Below the pieces are notes generated by a model that was given only the letters and a program-made list of their open reading frames with translations, was not told the origin of the DNA and ran no database searches. A stretch of DNA of 64,000 bases from Anaeromyxobacter diazotrophicus (GTDB lineage Bacteria > Myxococcota > Myxococcia > Myxococcales > Anaeromyxobacteraceae), in the NCBI RefSeq assembly GCF_013340205.1, contig NZ_BJTG01000004.1, positions 124,001 through 188,000 of the forward strand, given 5' to 3'. Positions 16,673-24,797 of this stretch are shown piece by piece. Numbering within the stretch: the first letter of the stretch is position 1; every line of letters begins with the position of its first letter. The translations under genes and the position numbers were made by a program.

Positions 16673-19600
16673 ATGTGGCTCGTCCGGCTGGCGCTGCGGC
16701 GGCCTTACACCATCGCGACGCTGTGCCTCGCCATCGCTCTCTTCGGGGCGCTCTCGCTGGCGCGGCTGCGCGTCGACATCCTGCCCTCGGTGGACATCCC
16801 GGTGGTGGTGGTGGTGTGGGCCTACCCGGGGCTCAGCGCCGACGAGATGGAGAAGCGCGTCATCTACCTCACCGAGCGCGCCTTCTCGACCACCGTCGGC
16901 GACATCGAGCGCATCGAGTCGCAGGCCATCGACGGCATCGGCCTGGTGAAGGTCTACTTCCAGCCCGAGGTCGAGATCGGCGGCGCCATCGCCCAGATCA
17001 CCGCCGTGGGCCAGACCATCCTCCGCGTCATGCCGCCCGGCATGACGCCGCCCACCGTCCTCCAGTTCAACGCCTCGAACGTCCCGGTGGCGCAGCTCAC
17101 GCTGGGCGGCCGGGCGGGCGAGCAGGAGTCGTTCGACTACGGGCTCAACGTCCTGCGGCTGAAGCTCTTCACCATCCAGGGGCTCGCCACCCCGGCGCCG
17201 TTCGGCGGACGCCAGAAGCAGGTCATGGTGGACCTCGACCCGGAGCGGCTCGCCGCGCGCGGGCTGTCGCCGCAGGACGTGGTGAACGCGCTGACCGCCG
17301 GCAACGTCATCCTGCCCGCCGGCACGGCCCGCCTGGGCGACACCGAGTACGACGTCCTGCTCAACGGCAGCCCCACCCGCGTGGGCGAGTTCGACGAGCT
17401 GCCGCTGCGCCAGGTGGAGGGGCGGCTGGTGCGGCTGGGCGACGTCTCGCACGTGCGGGAGGGCTACGCCGTGCAGACGAACGTGGTGCACGTGGACGGC
17501 CGCCGCTCCACGTACCTCGCCATCCTGCGCAAGGCGGGCTCCTCGACCCTGGCGGTGGTGGACTCCGTCCGCGAGCTCCTGCCGGCGCTGCAGAAGACCG
17601 CGCCGGAGGGGATCGAGCTCCGGCTCGACTTCGACCAGAGCACCTTCGTGCGCGCCGCGCTGCACGAGGTGCTGCGCGAGGCGCTCCTCGCCTCGGCGCT
17701 CGTCTCGCTCATGATCCTCTTCTTCCTGGGCAGCTGGCGCGGCATGGTGATCGTCTGCAGCTCGATCCCGGTCGCCATCCTGGTCTCGGTCATCGGGCTC
17801 TTCCTCACCGGCCACACGCTCAACGTCATGACGCTGGGCGGCCTCGCGCTCGCCATCGGCATGCTGGTCGACGACGCGACGGTGGAGGTGGAGAACATCC
17901 ACCGCAACCAGGGGAACCGCTGGCCCGACGGCACCCCGCACTCGCTCACGCGGGTGGTCATGGACAGCGCCCAGCAGATCGCCACCCCCGCGCTCGCCGC
18001 CACGCTCTCCATCTGCATCGTCTTCTTCCCGGTGGTGCTGCTCACCGGGCCGGCGCGCTTCCTGTTCCGGCCGCTGGCGCTGGCGGTGGTGCTGGCTATG
18101 CTCGCCTCGTACGCGCTCTCGCGCACGCTCGTCCCGACGCTGGCGCGGCTCCTCATGGAGAAGCAGCACGGCCGTCCGGACGAGGGGGCCGGGCGCCTCG
18201 CGCGCGCCTCGCGCCGCTTCAACGCGTGGCGCGACCGCCAGTTCGACCGGCTGCGCGACGCGTACGGGGCGGCGCTGGCCGCCGTGCTGGCGCACCGGGG
18301 GCTGGTGCTGGTCGCGGCCACGGTGCTCCTCGCGCTCTCGGCGCTCCTCACCCGGGTGGTCGGGCTCGACTTCTTCCCGGCGGTGGACACGGGCCAGCTG
18401 CGGCTCCACGTCCGCGCCGCGGCGGGCACCCGCATCGAGGTGACCGAGCAGCAGGTCATGGCGGTGGAGGGCGCCGTCCGCGAGCTGGCGCAGGGCGACG
18501 TGCAGGGGCTGGTGGACAACCTCGGCGTCCCGGTCTCGTACAACCTGGGCTTCGTGGCCTCGAGCAATGCCGGGGGCGAGGACGCCGAGGTCCGCGTCTC
18601 GCTCCGGCCCGGGCACCGGCCCACCGCGGCGCTGCAGGACCGCCTGCGGGCGGAGCTGCCGCGCCGCTTCCCCGGCGTCCAGTTCTGGTTCGAGCCGGCC
18701 GACGTGGTGAGCCAGGTGCTCTCCTTCGGGCTGCCGGCCCAGCTCGAGGTGGAGGTGGCGGGGCACGACACGGCGGCCGCGCTGAGGTACGCGCAGGCCG
18801 CCATCGCCGAGGTGCGGCGCGTCCCAGGCGCGGCGGACGCGCACATCGCGCAGGTCTTCGACCGGCCCGCGATCCAGGTGGACGTGGACCGGCAGCAGGC
18901 GCAGGCGCTCGGGCTCTCCGAGCGCGACGTGGCGGCGAGCCTGCTCACCTCGCTCTCATCGAGCTCGCTCACCGCGCCGAGCTTCTGGGTGAACCCGGCC
19001 ACCGGCATCAACTACAACGTCGCGGTCCAGACCCCGCTGGCGCGGCTGCGCGACCTCGGCGACCTCGCCACCACCCCGCTCTCGGCGCCCTCGGCCGCGC
19101 CGCAGCCCGCCTCGCCGGCCGACCCGGGCGTCGGCGCACCCTACCTCGGCTCGCTCTCGGTGCTGCGGCCGCGCACCACGACCGCCTACATCGCGCACGA
19201 CACGGTGCAGCCCATCGTCGAGGTGCAGTTCGCCGCCTCCGGGCGCGACCTCGGCGCGGTCGCCTCGGACGTGCAGCGCGCGATCGACCGGCTGAAGGCG
19301 CCCCCCGGCACGACCGTCAAGCTGCGCGGCCAGAGCGAGGCCATGTTCCAGGCGTTCGGCCGGCTCGGGCTGGGGCTGTTCCTGGCGGTCGCGCTCGTCT
19401 ACCTGCTCTTGGTGGTGCTGTTCCAGTCCTGGTCCGACCCGCTCATCATCCTCATGGCGGTGCCGGGCGCGCTGTGCGGGATCCTGTGGCTGCTCTCGGT
19501 GACCGGCACGACGCTCAACGTCGAGTCGTTCATGGGCGCCATCATGGCGGTCGGGATCGCCACCTCGAACAGCATCCTGCTGGTCTCGTTCGCGAACGAC

Positions 19601-19936
19601 TTCCGCGCCGAGGCGGAGCGCGATCCGGGGCCGCTCCCCGCCATGCTGGCCTCCGGGGAGACGCGCCTGCGGCCCGTGATCATGACCGCGCTCGCCATGA
19701 TCCTCGGCATGCTCCCCATGGCGCTCGGGCTCGGGGAGGGGGGCGAGCAGAACGCGCCGCTCGGGCGGGCGGTGATCGGGGGGCTCCTCGCGGCGACGGT
19801 GACCACGCTCTTCCTGGTGCCGGTCGTCTACACGTTCGTCCGCCGCAAGCCGCCGCACAAGCACGTGCTCGACGTGCGCTTCGAGGGCGAGCTGCGCGAC
19901 CCGGGGGCCGGCGGGCCGGCACCCGCGCACGGGTGA
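16673..19936 (+). CDS. RND-family efflux permease (AcrB/AcrD/AcrF-like)
   Basis: 1087 residues, a usual length for the family, with twelve expected membrane helices in two repeats. The proton-relay pair is present in the fourth helix (MLVDDATVEVENI, around residues 400-401). The porter region contains the NASNVPVAQL segment common in a widespread AcrB-like subgroup. The drug or metal substrate cannot be predicted. It is followed 12 bp later by its adaptor gene, while no outer-membrane channel gene is adjacent, so it probably shares a TolC encoded elsewhere. The start ATG at 16673 opens directly with the first helix. Confidence 0.92.
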   Translation: MWLVRLALRRPYTIATLCLAIALFGALSLARLRVDILPSVDIPVVVVVWAYPGLSADEMEKRVIYLTERAFSTTVGDIERIESQAIDGIGLVKVYFQPEVEIGGAIAQITAVGQTILRVMPPGMTPPTVLQFNASNVPVAQLTLGGRAGEQESFDYGLNVLRLKLFTIQGLATPAPFGGRQKQVMVDLDPERLAARGLSPQDVVNALTAGNVILPAGTARLGDTEYDVLLNGSPTRVGEFDELPLRQVEGRLVRLGDVSHVREGYAVQTNVVHVDGRRSTYLAILRKAGSSTLAVVDSVRELLPALQKTAPEGIELRLDFDQSTFVRAALHEVLREALLASALVSLMILFFLGSWRGMVIVCSSIPVAILVSVIGLFLTGHTLNVMTLGGLALAIGMLVDDATVEVENIHRNQGNRWPDGTPHSLTRVVMDSAQQIATPALAATLSICIVFFPVVLLTGPARFLFRPLALAVVLAMLASYALSRTLVPTLARLLMEKQHGRPDEGAGRLARASRRFNAWRDRQFDRLRDAYGAALAAVLAHRGLVLVAATVLLALSALLTRVVGLDFFPAVDTGQLRLHVRAAAGTRIEVTEQQVMAVEGAVRELAQGDVQGLVDNLGVPVSYNLGFVASSNAGGEDAEVRVSLRPGHRPTAALQDRLRAELPRRFPGVQFWFEPADVVSQVLSFGLPAQLEVEVAGHDTAAALRYAQAAIAEVRRVPGAADAHIAQVFDRPAIQVDVDRQQAQALGLSERDVAASLLTSLSSSSLTAPSFWVNPATGINYNVAVQTPLARLRDLGDLATTPLSAPSAAPQPASPADPGVGAPYLGSLSVLRPRTTTAYIAHDTVQPIVEVQFAASGRDLGAVASDVQRAIDRLKAPPGTTVKLRGQSEAMFQAFGRLGLGLFLAVALVYLLLVVLFQSWSDPLIILMAVPGALCGILWLLSVTGTTLNVESFMGAIMAVGIATSNSILLVSFANDFRAEAERDPGPLPAMLASGETRLRPVIMTALAMILGMLPMALGLGEGGEQNAPLGRAVIGGLLAATVTTLFLVPVVYTFVRRKPPHKHVLDVRFEGELRDPGAGGPAPAHG

Positions 19937-19948
19937 GGGGGAGGGCGC

Positions 19949-21169
19949 GTGGACTGGCAGCGGCACGAGGCGGAGCCGGCGGCGGGCGAGGGCGCGCGGC
20001 GCGGGCGGGAGCGGCGGGCGCTCGGGCTCGTCCTCGCCGTCGCGCTCGTGGCGGCGCTGGCAGGGGTGGCCCTGCTCCTCGCCGCCCGCCACCGCCGCGA
20101 GGCGGGGGAGCGCGACCGGCTGGCACGCGCGGCGGAGCGCGGGCCGGCGGTGCTGGTGGCGCGCGCCGAGCTGCCGAGCGGCGCGCGGACGGTGACCCTG
20201 CCCGGCGACGTGCGCGCCTTCTGGCAGGCGACCCTCTACGCCAAGGTGAACGGGTACGTGCAGGAGATGAGGGTCGACAAGGGCCAGGCGGTGAAGAAGG
20301 GCGAGGTGCTGGCCCGCATCGCCTCGCCCGAGACCGACCAGCAGGTGCGCGCCGCGCGCGCCACGCTCGAGGTCCGCCGGCGAAACGCGGCGCGCGCCGA
20401 GCGCCTGGCGCCGCACGGCGTGGTGTCGCGGCAGGAGCTCGACCAGGCGCGCGCCGATCTGGGCGTGGCGCAGGCCGACGCCCGCCGCGTCGCGGCGCTG
20501 CAGGAGTACCAGGTGCTGCGCGCCCCCTTCGACGGCGTGGTGACCGCGCGCTACGTCGACCCCGGCGCGCTCCTCACCGCCAGCGCCACCGGCGCGCCGG
20601 TGGTCGACGTGGCCTCCCCGGGCCGCGTCCGCATCCTCGTCTACGTGGGCCAGGACGTGGCGCCGTTCGTGAAGCTCGGCGACCCGGCGGAGGTGGCGCT
20701 CGACGCCGTGCCCGGCGTCCGGATCGCGGGGCGGGTGGCCCGCCTCGCCGACGCGCTCGACCCGCGCACGCGCTCCATGCTGGTGGAGGTCTGGCCGGAG
20801 GGCGAGGCGCCGCTGCGGCTCGTGCCGGGGCTCTTCGTCCACGTCGCGCTGCGCCTCTCGATGCCGCCCTTGCCGTCGATCCCCTCGCAGGCGCTGGTGG
20901 CGCGCGGGGCGAAGCTGCAGGTGGCGCTGGTGCAGGGCGGGAAGCTCCACTTCGTGGACGTCGAGCCGGGCGTCGACGACGGCCGCCGCATCCAGGTGCG
21001 GCGCGGCCTCGCGGGCGGCGAGGTGGTGGCGCTCTCGCCCCCGAGCGACCTCGGCGAGGGCGCGCCGGTGGAGGCGCTGACGCCGGAGCAGCAGCAGGCC
21101 GCGCAGCCAGGCCGGACCCCCGGCGGGGGAGGGAGCGCGCGGGCGGCGCGCGCCCCGCTCGATCGCTGA
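19949..21169 (+). CDS. RND efflux periplasmic adaptor (membrane fusion protein)
   Basis: 406 residues from a GTG at 19949 with GGGGGAGGG just ahead. One N-terminal membrane anchor is at ~25-46. It is followed by a lipoyl half-motif (GYVQEMRVDKGQAVKKGEVL), a coiled hairpin with AxLExRRRNAARAERL, a second lipoyl half (LRAPFDGVVTARYVDPG) and beta-barrel segments. It bridges the inner-membrane pump to an outer-membrane channel. It is coupled to the preceding permease gene by a 12-bp gap. The C-terminal 40 residues are low-complexity Gln, Gly and Ala. Confidence 0.9.
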   Translation: MDWQRHEAEPAAGEGARRGRERRALGLVLAVALVAALAGVALLLAARHRREAGERDRLARAAERGPAVLVARAELPSGARTVTLPGDVRAFWQATLYAKVNGYVQEMRVDKGQAVKKGEVLARIASPETDQQVRAARATLEVRRRNAARAERLAPHGVVSRQELDQARADLGVAQADARRVAALQEYQVLRAPFDGVVTARYVDPGALLTASATGAPVVDVASPGRVRILVYVGQDVAPFVKLGDPAEVALDAVPGVRIAGRVARLADALDPRTRSMLVEVWPEGEAPLRLVPGLFVHVALRLSMPPLPSIPSQALVARGAKLQVALVQGGKLHFVDVEPGVDDGRRIQVRRGLAGGEVVALSPPSDLGEGAPVEALTPEQQQAAQPGRTPGGGGSARAARAPLDR

Positions 21170-21257
21170 GGTTGCCCCAGTTGGGCCCGGGGGAGGTCGC
21201 GCCCTTCCGGACCGCGGCCTCCGCCGATAGACACCATGAACCGACTCCGAGCTCACC

Positions 21258-22772
21258 TTGGACCCTTCCCCCACGCCCGCGCCGCTGAACGACCTCCCGC
21301 TCTCGCTCGACGGCGCCCACGCGCTGGCGCGGCTCCGGGCGCACCTCGCCGCCGCGCTCGAGGCGGCAGGGCTCGGGACCTTCTCCCTCGACCCCGGGAG
21401 CTTCGAGGGCGAGTGGGATCCGCGGGCGGCGGAGGTCCTCGGCGCGTCCACCTGGCGAGGCCGCCTGCTCGACCACGCCGCGCCCGAGGAGGAGGCGCCG
21501 CTGCGCCGCGCGTTCGGAGCCCTGCTGGGGCCCCGCGCGGCCGGGACCGTCCATCTCGACTTCAAGGTCGCCGGCGCCAGCGCCCGGCCGCGCTGGTGCT
21601 CGCTCGCCGGCGCGCTGGCGCCGCGCGAGGGCGGCGGCCTGACGGTGGTGGGGACGCTGCAGGACGTCACCGAGGCGCGCCTGTCGCGGGAGCAGCGGCA
21701 GCGCCTCGAGGCGGAGCTCCGCGAGGCGAACCAGCGGCTGGCGCGCTCCCAGGCCCTCCTCGACGCGATGATCGAGCACGCCCCGGTGGGCATCGGCCTC
21801 GTCGACCGCGAGCTGCGGTTCCAGCGGGTGAACGAGCGGCTGGCGGCCATCAACGGCCTCGCGGCCGCGGAGCACGCCGGGCGCACGCCGCGCGAGCTGC
21901 TGCCGGACCTGCCGCTCGACGCGTGGGAGGCGGCCTGGCGGCGCGTCCTCGAGACCGGGGAGCCCGCCACCGGCCTCGAGCTCTCGGGCCGCACGCCCGC
22001 GAGCGACGAGCTGCGCTACTGGAAGGAGGCGCTGTACCGGGTCCGCGCCGGGGAGGAGACGCTCGGGGTCGGGGTGCTGGTCGAGGACGTCACCGACACG
22101 AAGCGCCGCGAGGAGATGCAGCGCCTGCTCGTGGGCGTGGTCGGCCACGACCTGCGCAACCCGCTCTCCACCTTCCTCAACGGACTCCACGTCCTGCGCG
22201 CCGAGCCGGCGCTGAGCGAGCGGGGCCGCCGCACCCTCGACCGCATGCGGAACGCGGCGGCGGGGATGGACCGGCTGGTGAGCGACCTCCTCGACTACAC
22301 GCGCATCCGGGCCGGGCAGGGCATCCCGGTGAGCCGGTTGCCCGCGCGCCTGCGCGACGTCGTCGTCCCGCTGGTGGAGGACGCGCGGCTCGCCCACCCC
22401 GATCGCTCGATCGTGTGCTCCGGCCAGGGGGACGACGCCGGCCGCTGGGACCCCGACCGCCTCGGCCAGGTGGTCTCGAACCTGCTCACCAACGCCCTCA
22501 AGCACGGGGCGCGGGGGGAGCCGATCGAGGTGCGGTGGCGGGGCGAGGAGCGCGCGGTCGTGCTGGAGGTGGCGAACGGCGGCCCGCCCATTCCCCCCGA
22601 GCTCCTCGCGCGGCTGTTCGAGCCGATGACGCAGGGCGAGGCCCGGCGCGACGGGGTGGGGCTCGGGCTGTTCATCACGCGCGAGGTGGTGCGGGCGCAC
22701 GGCGGCCGGGTGGTGGCGCGCTCCTCGCCGGAGCTGGGCACCGTCTTCGAGGTGGAGCTGCCGAGGGGCTGA
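21258..22772 (+). CDS. PAS-domain histidine kinase, soluble
   Basis: 504 residues from a TTG at 21258; no in-frame ATG or GTG fits better, so the start is uncertain. Residues ~20-145 and ~165-285 look like two PAS folds, each ending in a DVT(E/D) segment that leads into a coil. The HisKA box VVGHDLRNPLS carries H297. The ATPase domain (390-500) has the N-box NLLTNALKHG and the GVGLGLFI loop. There is no membrane segment and no receiver. No response regulator gene is adjacent on this strand. The gene is convergent with another kinase at 22836. Confidence 0.85.
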   Translation: MDPSPTPAPLNDLPLSLDGAHALARLRAHLAAALEAAGLGTFSLDPGSFEGEWDPRAAEVLGASTWRGRLLDHAAPEEEAPLRRAFGALLGPRAAGTVHLDFKVAGASARPRWCSLAGALAPREGGGLTVVGTLQDVTEARLSREQRQRLEAELREANQRLARSQALLDAMIEHAPVGIGLVDRELRFQRVNERLAAINGLAAAEHAGRTPRELLPDLPLDAWEAAWRRVLETGEPATGLELSGRTPASDELRYWKEALYRVRAGEETLGVGVLVEDVTDTKRREEMQRLLVGVVGHDLRNPLSTFLNGLHVLRAEPALSERGRRTLDRMRNAAAGMDRLVSDLLDYTRIRAGQGIPVSRLPARLRDVVVPLVEDARLAHPDRSIVCSGQGDDAGRWDPDRLGQVVSNLLTNALKHGARGEPIEVRWRGEERAVVLEVANGGPPIPPELLARLFEPMTQGEARRDGVGLGLFITREVVRAHGGRVVARSSPELGTVFEVELPRG

Positions 22773-22780
22773 GGCCGCGC

Positions 22781-22801
22781 GGCGGGGGACGAGCCCCCGC
22801 C
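22781..22801. terminator. Bidirectional hairpin between convergent kinase genes
   Basis: GGCGGGGG, a 5-nt loop ACGAG, then CCCCCGCC is a perfect 8-bp stem placed in the 63-bp gap between two convergent stop codons. No U-tract flanks it. Confidence 0.55.
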
Positions 22802-22835
22802 CTACGGCCCGCTGCCGGCGGCTCGCGCCCCCTCC

Positions 22836-24284
22836 CTACGGCCCGTTGCCCGCGCTGGGCTCGAGCCGCAGCCGGAACGAGAAGGTGCTGCCGCGGCCGA
22901 CCTCGCTCTCGACCGACACCTTCCCCCCGTGCGCCTCCACGATCTCGCGCACGATCATGAGCCCGAGCCCCGTGCCGGCGATGTCGCGCGGCAGGTCGCC
23001 CGCGCGCGCGTAGGGCCGGAAGAGGTGGGGGAGGGCGCTGGCGGGGATGCCGCGCCCGGTGTCCTGCACCGCCGCCTCGACGGCGTCGCCCTCGAGCCGG
23101 AGCCGCACCAGCACCCGGCCGCCCGAGGGCGTGAACTTGAGCGCGTTCGAGACCAGGTTCGACAGGACCTGCCCGATGCGGCGGCGGTCGCCGAGCACGC
23201 GGGCCTGCGCCGCCGCCGGCTCGAACCGCAGCTCCAGCCGGCTCGCCTGCGCGACCGCCTGGTACTCGTCGACCACGCGGCGGACGAGCGCGTTGAGGTC
23301 GATGGGCGCCGGCTCGAGCTGCACCCCGGCGCTCTCCATCCGGGCGAGATCCAGGAAGTCGTTGATCATCGAGACGAGCTCGCGGATGCGCGCCTCGATG
23401 CGCTCCACGTCGGTGCGCGCCTCGGGCGGGAGCGCCCCGCGCCGGCCGGCCAGCAGCCACTCGACCCGCATCAGCATGGCGCTGAGCGGCGAGCGGAGGT
23501 CGTGCGCCACCATGGCGTAGAAGTCCACCCGGCGCGTCTCGACCCGTCGCTGCTCCGTCACGTCCCGCAGGGACACCGCCAGGGAGACGCCCCCCTCCTC
23601 CACGAGCCGCTTCACCGCCGGTGCGTAGTGCCGGGCGCCCAGTGCCAGGTCCGGCAGGTGGGCGGGCGCCGCGCCGAGCCCCGCGTCGGACTGGAGCGGG
23701 AGCTCGGGGGCGCACTCCGCGAGCGGCCGGCCGAGCAGCGGCCGGTCGAGGGCGGCGAACAGGCGCGCCGCCTCCTCGTTCGCGAACACCACCCGCCCGG
23801 CGGGGTTCACGAGCAGCACCGCCTCGGGGAGCGACGCGAGCAGGGTCCGGAGCGAGGCCTCGGCCTCCTCGGCCCGCCGCCGCAGGGCGCGCGAGCGCGC
23901 CAGCGCGTCCACCCGCGCCCGCAGCTCCTCGGGCGCGAAGGGCTTGGCGAGGAAGTCGTTGGCGCCGGCGCGCAGCCCCTCCACCACCTGCGCCGTCTCG
24001 CGGTGCGCGGTGAGGAGCAGCACCGGCGTCTCGGCGGTGGCCGGCGAGGCGCGGAGGAACTTGCAGACGTCGATGCCGGAGACGCCCGGCATCATCCAGT
24101 CGAGCACCAGCACCTCGGGCTGGCCGCCGGCCGCGAACCGCTCCAGCACCGCCGCGCCGTCGGAGAAGCTCTCGACCCGGTGCTGCGGCTCGAGCACGCG
24201 GCGCGCGTGGTCGCGCTCGAGCCCATTGTCGTCGACCACCCACACCCAGGGTAGATCGGCCGGCCTGGCGTCGGGAGCGGGCAC
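22836..24284 (-). CDS. REC-PAS hybrid histidine kinase
   Basis: 482 residues from a GTG at 24284, chosen because it immediately precedes the receiver domain (VWVVDDN) and leaves room for the divergent promoter. The receiver spans 12-125 with D18-D19, acceptor D62 and K114 (LAKPF). A PAS-like region is at 145-250. The HisKA box AMVAHDLRSPLS carries H261, and the ATPase domain ends around 475 with GTGLGLMIV. With an N-terminal receiver and no membrane helix, it is likely a relay kinase inside a phosphorelay. It is divergent from the chemosensory operon across 135 bp, so it may exchange phosphoryl groups with that pathway; this is inference. Confidence 0.85.
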   Translation of the reverse strand: MPAPDARPADLPWVWVVDDNGLERDHARRVLEPQHRVESFSDGAAVLERFAAGGQPEVLVLDWMMPGVSGIDVCKFLRASPATAETPVLLLTAHRETAQVVEGLRAGANDFLAKPFAPEELRARVDALARSRALRRRAEEAEASLRTLLASLPEAVLLVNPAGRVVFANEEAARLFAALDRPLLGRPLAECAPELPLQSDAGLGAAPAHLPDLALGARHYAPAVKRLVEEGGVSLAVSLRDVTEQRRVETRRVDFYAMVAHDLRSPLSAMLMRVEWLLAGRRGALPPEARTDVERIEARIRELVSMINDFLDLARMESAGVQLEPAPIDLNALVRRVVDEYQAVAQASRLELRFEPAAAQARVLGDRRRIGQVLSNLVSNALKFTPSGGRVLVRLRLEGDAVEAAVQDTGRGIPASALPHLFRPYARAGDLPRDIAGTGLGLMIVREIVEAHGGKVSVESEVGRGSTFSFRLRLEPSAGNGP

Positions 24285-24419
24285 CGCCCACGTCGTGTAG
24301 CGCGGGCTGGCCCGCGCGCCAAGCGCGCCGCGGGGCCCAAGGGGGGGCCGCGCGAAGCGTGGGAGCGGCGGGGGGCCGGGAGTAAGTTCACCCACCGAGC
24401 GGTCAGCGCGGAGGCGTGC

Positions 24420-24797
24420 GTGGCGGACGTCCTGGTGGTGGACGACAGCAAGGTGATGCGCGACATGATCGTCGCGTGCCTGCGCGCGCGGGCGGGCCTC
24501 GAGTTCGTCCACGCCGCGAGCGGGCTCGAGGCCATCGAGCGGCTGTCGCTGCACCCGTTCGACCTCGTGCTGCTCGACCTCAACATGCCCGACATCGGGG
24601 GCATCGAGGTGGTCGAGTTCATCCGGGCCCAGGACAAGCTCCGCGCGCTGCCGATCGTGGTCATCACCACGCGGGGCGACGAGGCGTCGCGCGCCCGGGC
24701 CCTGGCGGCCGGCGCCGACCGCTTCCTGACGAAGCCGTTCACGCCGGAGGCGCTCGTCCGCGAGGTGAGCGGGCTGCTCGGTGCCGCGCGCCCATGA
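24420..24797 (+). CDS. cheY: CheY-like single-domain response regulator
   Basis: 125 residues from a GTG at 24420 with GGAGG upstream. The receiver fold is complete: D8 and D9 bind metal, D53 (LLDLNMP) is the acceptor, T83/T84 and K105 (LTKPF) complete the site. There is no output domain, as in CheY. It is the first gene of the chemosensory operon and its stop overlaps the cheA start (ATGA). It probably takes phosphate from CheA and carries the signal to a target, which may be the HEAT-repeat protein in this operon. Confidence 0.92.
   Translation: MADVLVVDDSKVMRDMIVACLRARAGLEFVHAASGLEAIERLSLHPFDLVLLDLNMPDIGGIEVVEFIRAQDKLRALPIVVITTRGDEASRARALAAGADRFLTKPFTPEALVREVSGLLGAARP

Noticed and set aside
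16675-21288. A 1537-codon open frame overlapping the RND permease and adaptor in another frame
   Set aside because: Its composition is Arg/Ala/Gly/Pro-rich without motifs, while the other frames give full RND and adaptor proteins.
24301-24316. A terminator in the divergent gap before the che operon
   Set aside because: It lies at the 5' side of both genes, so it cannot end either; it is mentioned only as a possible leader hairpin.
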